Part shown: positions 24,683-33,800 of the stretch, piece by piece
How positions within the stretch are numbered: the first letter of the stretch is position 1
Layout: every line of letters begins with the position of its first letter
Assembly (NCBI GenBank): GCA_036377595.1
Contig: DASUYB010000002.1
Coordinates: 1 to 35,042 of the forward strand
Direction of reading: 5' to 3'
DNA from: Longimicrobium sp.
Lineage (GTDB): Bacteria; Gemmatimonadota; Gemmatimonadetes; Longimicrobiales; Longimicrobiaceae
Length of the DNA stretch: 35,042 bases
Made by a program: the position numbers and the translations under genes
Notes under the pieces: generated by a model
What the model was told of the DNA's origin: nothing
The model's database searches: none
The model's input: only the letters and a program-made list of their open reading frames with translations

Positions 24683-27600
24683 CTATCGATCCCTGATCCA
24701 AGCCCATTCCTCGTTGCTGAGGTTGATGGGCAATCGGGCCGACGCAGCCTCAAAGAGCCCTTTGAACGTTGCGTAGTACTGACGCGCGGACCCATCGGAA
24801 CTCGCGGTGAGGATCTTCCGGCCATCCAAGCTGAACTCTGCGTGTTGAACGTAACTGGTGTGTCCACGCAACACAGAGAGCGTCTGGCCGGTCTGGGCAT
24901 CCCAGAGACGGGCTGTGCCATCGACACTGGCAGTGACGACAAATTGGCCATCCGGACTGAATCTCGCCGTAGTAACGTTCGCATCGTGACCGCGAAATGT
25001 GACAAGCACTCGTCCTGTTTCCGCGTCGAATACACGCGCCAGTCGTCCCTCTTGAGTGACGAGAATGTGATCGCCCGATGGGCTCCAATCGATTTGAAAC
25101 TCTTCGGGATGGAGTCCCTCGATCTGCGATAGCTTGCCCCTTGTCCCCTCGACGTCCCACACACTCACAACACCATTTCCTACCAGTGCGACCTTCCGCG
25201 CATCCGGACTGAATATAGGATTTCCAAGGTCAGCCACTCGGAACTCTCGGAGCAACCGGCCATAGCGTGCATCAAAGACGTTGACGGTCTCATTTCCGCA
25301 AATCGCCACGATTCGTGTCCCGTCGAGACTGAATCTGGGAGTGTTAATTTCTTTGCCGGCACACTTGAATGTTGACTTCACGCCACGCGTTTCTAGATCG
25401 ATCTTCCGAACGATTCCGCCATCATCAACCAAGATCGAGGTGCCATCCGGGCTGAAAGAGTTCCCATCGACACCCCATCGGCCTCCGTCCAGTCCGGGTA
25501 CAGGTGCGAATGGCTCTGTCGACCATACAGCCGCTCGCACTCCGTCGCTAAATTGTTGGCGCACGAGAATGAATCGACCGTTTGGAGCAAAGTAGACTTC
25601 GTTGAACGTGTTTGTTCTATTGGGACCGGGTCTCAGTTTGGCCTGGGCAATGAGCGCTCCGTCGGCGCTCCACAGGCGAAGAACGCCATCGAAATCGATC
25701 CCGATGATTTTTGAACCATCAGGACTGAATGAGGCGCCGACGATATCGGATGTGCCACCTCGCAATACTGGCAACTCGGACTCGAAGTCCGATGCCCACA
25801 GTCGGGCTGTGCCCCGCTCGGCGCTGATGGCAATCAGCTCACCGTCGGGGCTGTAAGATACATTATTCCATCCAAGGCTGTTTTCGAAGAAACGCGTTAA
25901 GGTGCCTGAGACGAGCCCATCGAGTGCATTCCACACGATCGCTGCTTGATCTGTTGCGATGACAACCTGTTGGCCATCGGGGCGAACGCTCATGCTTTGA
26001 AATGCACCCTGCAGAGGCAGCACAGCGAGTTGGGCGCCGGTCGTGACATTCCACACTTTGGCGCCGCGGTATCCACCTGTGACCAAGAGCCGCCCGTCTT
26101 GACTGAACATGGTGCTGTAGGCCCACCCTTCACCGGCCTCACGAAATGTATGAACATCGCGACCGTGAGTTGTGGACACGAGGTGCACTACGCCATCACG
26201 AGCTGCCCCAGCAAACATGCTGTTGTCGGGGCTGAATGACATGCTGTATACGCAGCAGACCACGTCACGCAGTCGAGCAACAACGTGACCGTCGCTGATC
26301 CGCCAGAGAGTTATTCCGTCGGGTGATAGAGTCGCCAACTTCTCGCCATCGGGACTGAATGTGATGGTGGCATAGCCAACCCGCGGAAGCGACCGAACCA
26401 GCATGCCGGTGGCCGAATCCCACAGACGCACAATCCCGTCCTCTCCAATGGTCGCAACCCGGGCATCATCCGGGGCGAACACAAAATCCCGAAGATATCC
26501 GTTCGCCACCGGCCACTCACGCAGCACCGCGAGCGACGCAATGTCCAAGAGTCGTAGTCGACCATCGTCGGTCGGCACAGCCATAACCTGACCTTTGTGA
26601 TCCAGCGCTACTCTTGACAGGTTACGCTCGCTCGGCAGAAGCGAGTGCACCTGCCGTCCCGTCTTCACATCCCAGATCTTGCCACCCCCATCGCCGAGTG
26701 TGATCGCGAAGCGGCCATCGGGCGTAAACAGCACTCCGCTGAGGCCTGCCATCCTCTGATCGCCATGGCGGAGAATGACTTTGACATACGGCGCTCGCAG
26801 CGCCCGTCTCAGCGCATCCCACACAGGAGGGGTCTGTGCAGTTCGACCGGCCTCGACGGCATACATCAAACCGCGCAACGCGTCTCCGCGTCCTTCAAGA
26901 GTCCTTGCAGCTTGATCAGCGAGATCTTGCGCTCGAGTGATCCTCATTCGTTCTCTAGCCACAAGCGACTGCTGCGCGGCGACCAGGAAACCGACGACTG
27001 CAACGACAGCCAACAAAATGACTGCCTGTATGCGCCTCTTGTCACGCAGGCGCCGGGTCCTCTCGTCCCTAGCGTCCTGATCTTCTTGATCGCGACTCGC
27101 CACGAGAAACGCCGACTGATCAGCATTCACGTCGCCACGATATTGTTCCGCCCATGCCTCCGCCTGGGACAGACGAGCACCTCGGTACAACTGATGCGGG
27201 TCGCGTTCAGTGGCGAGCCACTCAGTGGCGGCCTGATGCACCCGACGCTCTATCAAGATGGCCTCCCGATCTTCATCTAGCCAAGCTTGTAGGAGCGGCC
27301 AGTTTCGGATCAGGGCTTCGTGGGCAACTTCGATAACATCGTGCTCTACCTGCCAACGACCGAGCGATAGGCTGTGCGTGGCTTGGGGTGCGAGCGTTGG
27401 GGCTTGAGTAACAACGAGGAGCCGCTCGGCGAGCAGCGTATTCAGCACCTGTTCAGCCAATTGCCTGTCTGTGCCGAGTTGCAGGATGGCATCCTTCGGA
27501 ATTCGGCGACGAGTTTCCACCGTCGCTACGCCCACATGTGTCAGGCGGACGAGCAGTTTTCGGGCGAACAGTTGACCCTCTGGGCTCAGACCTCTGAATA

Positions 27601-28918
27601 CTGCATCGGCATGGTTCTTCAGAGCACCGCCGACGCCGCCGATGTCTCCATATGCACGGTGCGTGAGAGAAGAGCCATCACGGCGCTCCCACAACTGGAG
27701 GAGTGCATGTCCAAGCATCGGTAGTCCCCCTGGCTCGTCGACCACGTCGCGCAGAATTCTGTCAACGAGTCCGCTTTCAAACGTCAGGCTAGATGCCTTG
27801 GATGGCTTCTCGACAACATCCCGCAATTGTTGTTGTCCAGGGCGTGCGAGCACCACCTGATGCTGCGATACCCACTCAACCAGTTCCTCGTATTCGAGGC
27901 AATGAGGATAGAAGTCACTCCGAAGGCACAGGAGCAGTCGGACGCCATACGGGCCGCGACTCCTCGCTGCAGTGACAAGTGAAGTGATAAATGCCAGTCG
28001 GCTTTCACGTGTCTTGCTGAGAGTGAACAGCTCTTCGAATTGATCGACCACGATTAGCGTGTGCCTGTCGTGAGGGGCCGACAGCATCGCCAAGCAATTC
28101 GCAAGGCCTTCTGGGCCCACCTTCAGCGACAGCTCACATTGATCCCTCAGCTTGAGCTTTTCAGACGGTGAAAGGTCTGATTCGAGATCCGGAAGAGCGT
28201 TGGCCATCTCGGCGAATGGACTCTCGCCAGGCCTACAGATAGCCACCCGCCAGCCGTGAACCCATTTGCCGTCGGAGTAGAAGCGTCCACGCTGCAGTGC
28301 CGGAACCACACCTGCGTGAATCAACGAGGTCTTTCCAGATCCAGAGTCACCAATGACGGCAACTACTGAGCTGTCCTGCAAGGCGTTTAGAGTCGAGTGC
28401 ACCTCTGCATCACGCCCAAAGTACAACGCGCCGTCCTCCGCCGAGAACGGTAGCAACCCTAAGAAAGGACAGCGCTGCGAGACTGCCTCGGGCGCGATTG
28501 GTATTGCAGGACCCTGAAGTTCCGCCACCAGAGTCCGAATCGCGTTGTCAGCCTGGGCCGGTGCCCTGAGATCGACCCACTGATGCTGTTGCAAGAATGC
28601 CGGTAGCAAATCCGGCTTCGCGCCATGACCAAGGACCGGGTAGATCCTGAAGCTCGGATCCTTCGCGTTCCGATCGATCGCCAGACGCAGTTCTCGGTCG
28701 ACCCAACCGGAAATGCCGTTGGTACCAATGTAGATGACGAAACTTGATGATCTAACGAGTGCAGCTTCGAGCTCCGACGCCCAGAGCTTCCCAGGCTTCA
28801 AATCGTCAACGTCAAGCCAGACTTTTATCCCGGAAGCGCGAAGGGTGCGAGCGAGCGTTCGCGCGGACTCGGCTTCAAGACCCTCGTGACTTAGGAACAC
28901 GTGCGAGGTGTCGCCCAT
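24683..28918 (-). CDS. TIR-STAND ATPase-WD40 protein, putative defence
   Basis: A 1411-residue multidomain protein. Residues 1-135 form a TIR domain (HVFLSHEG, then DVDDLKPGKLW, then WVDREL with Glu76 in the place of the NADase glutamate). About 150-600 is a STAND ATPase of the nSTAND1 type: CPFLGLLPFS, Walker A GDSGSGKTS (from 190), Walker B TLIVVDQFEE (about 287-296), and the typical VAHEALIRNWPLLQAWL near 531. A hydrophobic segment (630-648, AVILLAVVAVVGFLV) follows. The rest to about 1395 is WD40 propellers with repeated FSPDG and GTARLWD units. Known relatives sense a trigger through the repeats, oligomerise with ATP, and fire the TIR to destroy NAD. The role here, antiphage defence with cell suicide, is inferred. 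ATG 28918 is preferred over GTG 28930; neither has a clear ribosome site. Base composition is clearly less GC-rich than the NRPS genes, which suggests transfer. Confidence 0.9.
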   Translation of the reverse strand: MGDTSHVFLSHEGLEAESARTLARTLRASGIKVWLDVDDLKPGKLWASELEAALVRSSSFVIYIGTNGISGWVDRELRLAIDRNAKDPSFRIYPVLGHGAKPDLLPAFLQQHQWVDLRAPAQADNAIRTLVAELQGPAIPIAPEAVSQRCPFLGLLPFSAEDGALYFGRDAEVHSTLNALQDSSVVAVIGDSGSGKTSLIHAGVVPALQRGRFYSDGKWVHGWRVAICRPGESPFAEMANALPDLESDLSPSEKLKLRDQCELSLKVGPEGLANCLAMLSAPHDRHTLIVVDQFEELFTLSKTRESRLAFITSLVTAARSRGPYGVRLLLCLRSDFYPHCLEYEELVEWVSQHQVVLARPGQQQLRDVVEKPSKASSLTFESGLVDRILRDVVDEPGGLPMLGHALLQLWERRDGSSLTHRAYGDIGGVGGALKNHADAVFRGLSPEGQLFARKLLVRLTHVGVATVETRRRIPKDAILQLGTDRQLAEQVLNTLLAERLLVVTQAPTLAPQATHSLSLGRWQVEHDVIEVAHEALIRNWPLLQAWLDEDREAILIERRVHQAATEWLATERDPHQLYRGARLSQAEAWAEQYRGDVNADQSAFLVASRDQEDQDARDERTRRLRDKRRIQAVILLAVVAVVGFLVAAQQSLVARERMRITRAQDLADQAARTLEGRGDALRGLMYAVEAGRTAQTPPVWDALRRALRAPYVKVILRHGDQRMAGLSGVLFTPDGRFAITLGDGGGKIWDVKTGRQVHSLLPSERNLSRVALDHKGQVMAVPTDDGRLRLLDIASLAVLREWPVANGYLRDFVFAPDDARVATIGEDGIVRLWDSATGMLVRSLPRVGYATITFSPDGEKLATLSPDGITLWRISDGHVVARLRDVVCCVYSMSFSPDNSMFAGAARDGVVHLVSTTHGRDVHTFREAGEGWAYSTMFSQDGRLLVTGGYRGAKVWNVTTGAQLAVLPLQGAFQSMSVRPDGQQVVIATDQAAIVWNALDGLVSGTLTRFFENSLGWNNVSYSPDGELIAISAERGTARLWASDFESELPVLRGGTSDIVGASFSPDGSKIIGIDFDGVLRLWSADGALIAQAKLRPGPNRTNTFNEVYFAPNGRFILVRQQFSDGVRAAVWSTEPFAPVPGLDGGRWGVDGNSFSPDGTSILVDDGGIVRKIDLETRGVKSTFKCAGKEINTPRFSLDGTRIVAICGNETVNVFDARYGRLLREFRVADLGNPIFSPDARKVALVGNGVVSVWDVEGTRGKLSQIEGLHPEEFQIDWSPSGDHILVTQEGRLARVFDAETGRVLVTFRGHDANVTTARFSPDGQFVVTASVDGTARLWDAQTGQTLSVLRGHTSYVQHAEFSLDGRKILTASSDGSARQYYATFKGLFEAASARLPINLSNEEWAWIRDR

Positions 28919-29040
28919 CGCCGTGATCACGGCGCAACGGCCCAGATCAAGGAGGTGAGCACCAACGAAGCTGTGTGGGCGATGGTCATGGACTGGGGCT
29001 CATCAGTGGTGGAGGCTGTCTAACGCATGTTGAGAGCACG

Positions 29041-29091
29041 CCCCTGCTGCGATCGTGCGGTCGCGAACCAAACGTGAACCCCCAGCAGGGG
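29041..29091. other. stem-loop in the IS110 left-end remnant
   Basis: CCCCTGCTG (29041-29049) pairs with CAGCAGGGG (29083-29091) around a 33-nt loop, just upstream of the broken IS110 transposase start at 29101. IS110 elements encode a structured bridge RNA in the noncoding end next to the transposase. This stem may be what is left of it (inference). Confidence 0.35.
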
Positions 29092-29100
29092 AGGGCCCTC

Positions 29101-29211
29101 ATGAGATGCTCGACCAAGTATGTGGGGCTGGACGTGCACTAGGCAACCACGGTCGCGACGGTCCGGGAGTCCAGCGGCAGGATCATCGCCCCCTGCGTCC
29201 TCCCGCAACCC
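29101..29211 (+). pseudogene. IS110-family transposase, N-terminal stub with nonsense codon
   Basis: From ATG 29101 the translation is MRCSTKYVGLDVH, then TAG (29140-29142), then ATTVATVRESSGRIIAPCVL before similarity fades near 29211. YVGLDVH with the first DEDD aspartate, followed by the ATTVA strand and GRII, is the typical start of IS110 transposases. The TAG stands where a glutamine codon (CAG) would be expected. The rest of the transposase is absent, because the ssb leader follows. The remnant lies between the divergent TIR-STAND and ssb genes. Confidence 0.75.
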
Positions 29212-29242
29212 CAACGACAACCCCAACTACCAACCACCGCGC

Positions 29243-29265
29243 GCCCCGGTCAGTCCTGCCGGGGC
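29243..29265. other. GC-rich stem-loop in the ssb leader
   Basis: GCCCCGG (29243-29249) pairs with CCGGGGC (29259-29265) around a 9-nt loop, about 100 bp before the ssb start and just after the IS110 stub. There is no U-tract. It may be a terminator remnant or a regulatory hairpin. Confidence 0.3.
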
Positions 29266-29361
29266 CGCGGCGCTCTGGCTAACCCCCCGGAGAAAACGAG
29301 GGAAGAACCGGTTGGCTGATTCGTCCGGCCATCCACCACCCTCAGACGGAGAGTTACGCCC

Positions 29362-29784
29362 ATGTCACGCTGCTTCAACCGCGCCACCCTGATCGGCTAC
29401 CTGGGCGCCGATCCCGAGATCCGGACGCTCCCCGGCGGCGGCCGGGTCGCGCATGTCGCGCTGGCGACCACACGCCGCTGGAACGATCGCGACGGGAAGC
29501 TGCGGGAGAAGACCCAGTGGCACCGCATCACCGTGTGGGACAGCCTGCCCAGCACCTTCAACTTCGTGGAGACGTACGTCCGGAAGGGCGACCGCGTCTT
29601 CGTGGAGGGCGAGATCGACTACCGCTCCTACGAGGACCGCGACGGCGTCGTGCGCTGGTCGACCGAGATCCGCGCGTCCGAGGTGCTCGCCGCAGGGGAG
29701 CTCAGCGGCGGCGAGGGCAAGCGCGCGGCCGGCAAGCCGTCCGCACGCAGCGAGTCGGGTGCCGTCCAGATGTCGGCGCTGTGA
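29362..29784 (+). CDS. ssb: single-stranded DNA-binding protein, mobile-element type
   Basis: A 140-residue SSB with one OB fold over about residues 4-110. The family start FNRATLIGYLGADPEIR is followed by GGGRVAHVALATTRRW, then TQWHRITVWD, KGDRVFVEGEIDYRSYEDRDG and TEIRASEV. It binds single-stranded DNA as a tetramer. The C-terminal tail is short and ends AVQMSAL; the acidic DDDIPF-like tip that recruits replication and repair proteins in housekeeping SSBs is missing. GGAGAG stands about 9 bp before ATG 29362, a good ribosome site. The nuclease gene follows after 7 bp, so the two form an operon. Housekeeping SSBs usually sit elsewhere; this one belongs to the inserted element (inference). 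Confidence 0.92.
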   Translation: MSRCFNRATLIGYLGADPEIRTLPGGGRVAHVALATTRRWNDRDGKLREKTQWHRITVWDSLPSTFNFVETYVRKGDRVFVEGEIDYRSYEDRDGVVRWSTEIRASEVLAAGELSGGEGKRAAGKPSARSESGAVQMSAL

Positions 29785-29791
29785 GGTACCG

Positions 29792-30736
29792 ATGATCAAC
29801 ATCTCGATGTATCCCGACTTCAGCTGGTCCCACTCGCGGGATCGCGCCCTGATGGAGTGCGCTCGCGCCTACTACTGGCGCTACTACGGCAGCCACAACG
29901 GGTGGCAGTCCGATGCTCCCGAGAGCACCCGGCTCGCGTACGCCCTCAAGCAGCTCACCACGTTCCCGATGATCGTGGGCACCGAGGTGCACGCATGCGC
30001 CCGCGACTACGCCCTGGCTGTCCAGCAGGGGAGCACGCGGCCGACCTTCGACGTGATGCTCGCGCGCGTTTCCGACGCAATCAACCGCGCGGTGCTCGGC
30101 TCTCACCACCGCGGGGCATTCCTCCGCGATCCGAAGCGCGTGGTGATGCTGCAGGACGCGTGGCACTCCGGCCGCAACGAAGCCGCTGGCTTGGCGCCGG
30201 CGCTGACGAAGGCCCGGCTCTGCCTGCGCAACCTGGAGCGCGCGGAGCTGTGGGAGGAGCTGGAGCAGTGCCGCCCCGAGTGGGTGATCGCTCCCGAAGG
30301 CCCGGAGGCGTTCGTTCACGAGGGGTGGCCCGTCTATGCCGGTCCCGACCTGGTCTATCACCCCGACGGCAAGCGCGTTGTGATCCTCGACTGGAAGACG
30401 GGGGACGCTAGCGACGCCGAGTTGCAGATCCCGCTCTACGCGCTCTACTGCCGAACCGTCCTCGGGATTCCGTACCGGGATGGCGAGTGGTTCGGCCGCG
30501 TAATCAACTTGGCCACGGGAGCAGACACGGGGCAGGAGATCACGAAGCTCGACCTGATGCAGGCCGCGGAGCGCGTCCGGCAGAGCGTGGGCGCCATGCA
30601 CGCGCTGCTGGCGGACGTCGATACCAACCAGCCTCGCGCGATGGAGGCGTTCCCCGTCGCCGAGCCGGAGCGGCGACGGTCCTGCCAGTACTGCCCGTTC
30701 TTCACCCTCTGCGAATCGGAGTTGGCCCAGGTGTGA
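29792..30736 (+). CDS. PD-(D/E)XK nuclease with Fe-S cysteines (Cas4/AddB-like)
   Basis: A 314-residue protein of the RecB/Cas4-like nuclease superfamily. Visible motifs are GTEVHACARDY (motif I histidine), GPDLVYHPDG (metal-binding aspartate), ILDWKTGD (D-x-K catalytic motif) and QIPLYALY (the Q-x-x-x-Y helix). Cys23 near the N terminus and Cys298, Cys301 and Cys307 at the C terminus (CQYCPFFTLC) match the four-cysteine iron-sulphur staple of Cas4 and AddB. Such enzymes cut single strands or DNA ends. GAGGT stands before ATG 29792, and the gene follows ssb by 7 bp, so the SSB may present its substrate. No helicase, RecT or Cas1 partner is in the window, so this is not a CRISPR Cas4. The specific role is unknown. 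Confidence 0.85.
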   Translation: MINISMYPDFSWSHSRDRALMECARAYYWRYYGSHNGWQSDAPESTRLAYALKQLTTFPMIVGTEVHACARDYALAVQQGSTRPTFDVMLARVSDAINRAVLGSHHRGAFLRDPKRVVMLQDAWHSGRNEAAGLAPALTKARLCLRNLERAELWEELEQCRPEWVIAPEGPEAFVHEGWPVYAGPDLVYHPDGKRVVILDWKTGDASDAELQIPLYALYCRTVLGIPYRDGEWFGRVINLATGADTGQEITKLDLMQAAERVRQSVGAMHALLADVDTNQPRAMEAFPVAEPERRRSCQYCPFFTLCESELAQV

Positions 30737-30810
30737 CCCCCCAGCTCTCGCTCTTCGACTGCGACAAACGCTGGAATGCGAGACGAGAACACTAGGTTTC
30801 TTCCTCATAC

Positions 30811-33800
30811 TCAAACGACGGGCCTTCTATCGAATTCACCCGGCATCGGTGGATCTACGTCCCAATCCTCTTCGTTCGCCCTCTGTCCGATCAACGTCCA
30901 GACATCCTTCTCGAAAGGCATCGTCCCCAAGGCCGCCGGATCGGAGGGGGGAAGCTCGGGCTCCGCCTCACCTAACGCCTGCAGGACAGCACGGCAGCGC
31001 GCAAGCTCCCACCAGCGCGCATGTGGTGGTCCATCCGACCAGGCCCAGCGGTAACCTTTCAGGGCGTGGTCTCGCGCCCCCGCCGGATCGCGGAGGATGA
31101 GATAGGTCTCTGCGAGGGAGACATACGGCGGCTGCGCACTGTCCTGGAGCCGATCGCAGATTTCGATCGCACCTTCGATGTCGCCGGTCCTTGCCTTCGC
31201 GAAGGCGAGCCGCGCTTCGAGCCCGGCGACCGGTATCCCGCCTGCCTGGGTGAGCTCGATGGCTTGCTCGAAAGCGGTGGCCGCCAGAAGTGCATCCCCG
31301 CGTCGGAGCGTTAGCTCACCGCGAATGCTAAGCAGATCTCTCATTGATGCCTTGTTGTTGCCTTGTCGCGCAACGGCCTCTGCTTCCGTTAACTCGATGT
31401 CTGTCAGCATATTTTGACGAAATCTCAACCAGCACAGCACTCGCTCAGCCTCACCAGGCCGGTAGATCGCTCGCAGCCGTGGTGTCGGGAGCCTCAAGTA
31501 CTCATTATGGGCAACCTCGGCCTCAGCAACCATGCCTGTCAGGTCGTAGTACTCGATCAGCTTCAGGTACGTGCAGGAGGTACAGGCGTCTCTCCGTTCG
31601 TCCTTTAAACCAGATTGGAACCTCTTCGCGATAGAAAGGGCAAGTTTTATTGCAGAGAACATCGAGGCGATATGATTCTCAGCGCAAAAGCTCGCTGCGA
31701 GCCCCAAGAGATCCACCCACACGCTATATATGTCCGCTCGTTTAAGGTCGATCCTGAGTGCGGCAAGATAGCTCTCGTGCGCGTCTGAGAATTGGCCGAT
31801 CTGGAACAACGAATTCGCCACGTCGGTCAATAGGAACGATTGAAAGTGTGATTCAGCCGGGGAATGCGTGAACCCGCGTGGAAATAGAGGCTGGAGTATC
31901 AACAGTACGTCGAGGGGCGCCTCGACACACAGGAGAGCCTGCGCGAAATCCCCAATATAGAATTTCACGGCGGCCGAATGTCGTTGCGCCTGAATGAGCG
32001 CCCGGAACACATCGACACTCTGCTGGAGATCGGCGACAGTTCTGGCTTCGCTGAATTGGTCAGGAGGCCTGCTTTGGAAATGATCGATAATGCGGTTGCA
32101 GATGGCGGCTCGATCAGTGTCCTCCAAGATATCGAATGCATAGCCGCGGACGACCGGATGGAGATCGTAGCTGTTCTTTTTCCGGTCCCACTGCAGCAAG
32201 CCACGCCTCTCCAAGTCGTGCAGCGCCGAGACGAGTTTCGGCAGATACTCCCGGAGTTCTTCAGGCCCCCAGAACGCCGGTGCGGCGCGGTCGTGGGCGA
32301 CTTCAGCATCATCTTCATCAGCCGCAGGCTCGCCAGCGGCTTCTGGAAGGGGAGGGAGAAAGGGATTCAGAGCTACGACCGTTTCGAATGGGACCGCGTG
32401 GGAAAAAGCGGCAATTCGATTGAGGAGCTGTCGCACGCCGGGCTCAAGGCCGGTCAGCGCCGCCGCAAGGATGTGCGTCCGGCGCTGCACGAGATCGAGT
32501 CTGGACAGGTGGAGAGAGGCACCACCCTGCGGATCCCCGACCCAGCGGTCGAAATTGCCGGGGTCGTGGACGTAGTCGTTAACCAGACCTGCCGTGATGC
32601 CGATGAGGAGCGGGTGGTTGTCGAAGTGCCTCGTTAGGTAGCGGCGGATCGCTTGGTCACCGCTCCGTATACCGAGATCGCGCATCATCGTGAGCGCGTC
32701 GTCCGGGTGCATGCCGACGAGTCGGTGGTGCATCACGCCGGGAAGCGGTTGACCCGCCTTATTGGTGAGCGTCGATGGCATCAGGCGGGAGGTAACGAGC
32801 ACCTTGGACGGCGAGGCCGCAACGAGCTGGCGCAAGAGGTCCGCGTCTGAAGGCTTAGTGCAGGCGCGATGGTCGACGTCCGAACGCACCTGGTCGTCTC
32901 GTAACTGGGAAGCATCGAGCCGGTGGTACGCGACTAGCACTCGCTCGAATCCGTCGAGCACTAGCAGGAATGGCTCCTCCTTCAACGCGTTCAAGAGCAG
33001 GACGGCGAGCTCAGTGGTTTTCTTCCCGCGGATTTTATGGAACTGGAGTCCCTTGGTGTACGCCAGTGCGTACGCAGCGAACTCCGCCATGTCTGCGCCG
33101 CCTTCGTAAAAGCTGTACCACAATACGCCGGCCAAGTCGGGGCGGACCACGCGCGCCTGCTCCTGGGTCCATCGCCAGGCCAACGAGCTCTTTCCCATAC
33201 CACCGATCGCCTCAACCACCATCATCGGCTGTTCGCTCGCTGCCCAGTCGTCAAGCAGGCTCAACTCCGCGTGTCGGCCGACGAACTCGTGACCCGAGAC
33301 GAAGTTAGGAATCGCCAAAGGCTTGGGAGGCGAGGGAAGCCCTCGCTTTTCCGCGACCTGCCGGGTGGTTCGTGCCTTCTCTTCCTGCGTCTCCACGGCC
33401 ACAAGGCTGCTCCGGAACTCGGCCATTGACTGCAGCACGAGACTCTTGAGGCTCTCCACAGACGAGAACTGGGCTGTAATCGAACGCGCCTGCGCGTCTT
33501 CCCGAAGCGCATGCAGCTTGGCCCGGTAGGCTTCTACCGTCTCGACGTTGCCCAACTGCGTTGGATGGTCGTCGCTCATCAAGAACATATAGACGGGGAT
33601 GCCACGGCCGAGTGCACGCCGGTATTCCAACTCGGTAATGGAAAGCTGATTCGGATTTCGCCGTGAATCGCGAGGGACACCACCGTAGCGGTGGCTTACA
33701 ATCCCCACATAGGCGTATGCCCGGTCAACCTTCTCGTAAGATGATGCAATGACATCCTTTTGTGCGATTGCGGAGTCGAACTCCATCCCGATCGGGTAGA

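Noticed and set aside
28946-29023. Strong AAGGAGGTGA followed by short + strand ORFs (IKEVSTNEAVWAMVMDWG...)
   Set aside because: The frame ends after about 20 codons and matches nothing recognised. It is likely the end of a lost gene or chance.
29792-30736. CRISPR-associated Cas4
   Set aside because: The nuclease has Cas4-like cysteines, but no Cas1, Cas2 or repeat array is in the window, so a CRISPR role is not supported.
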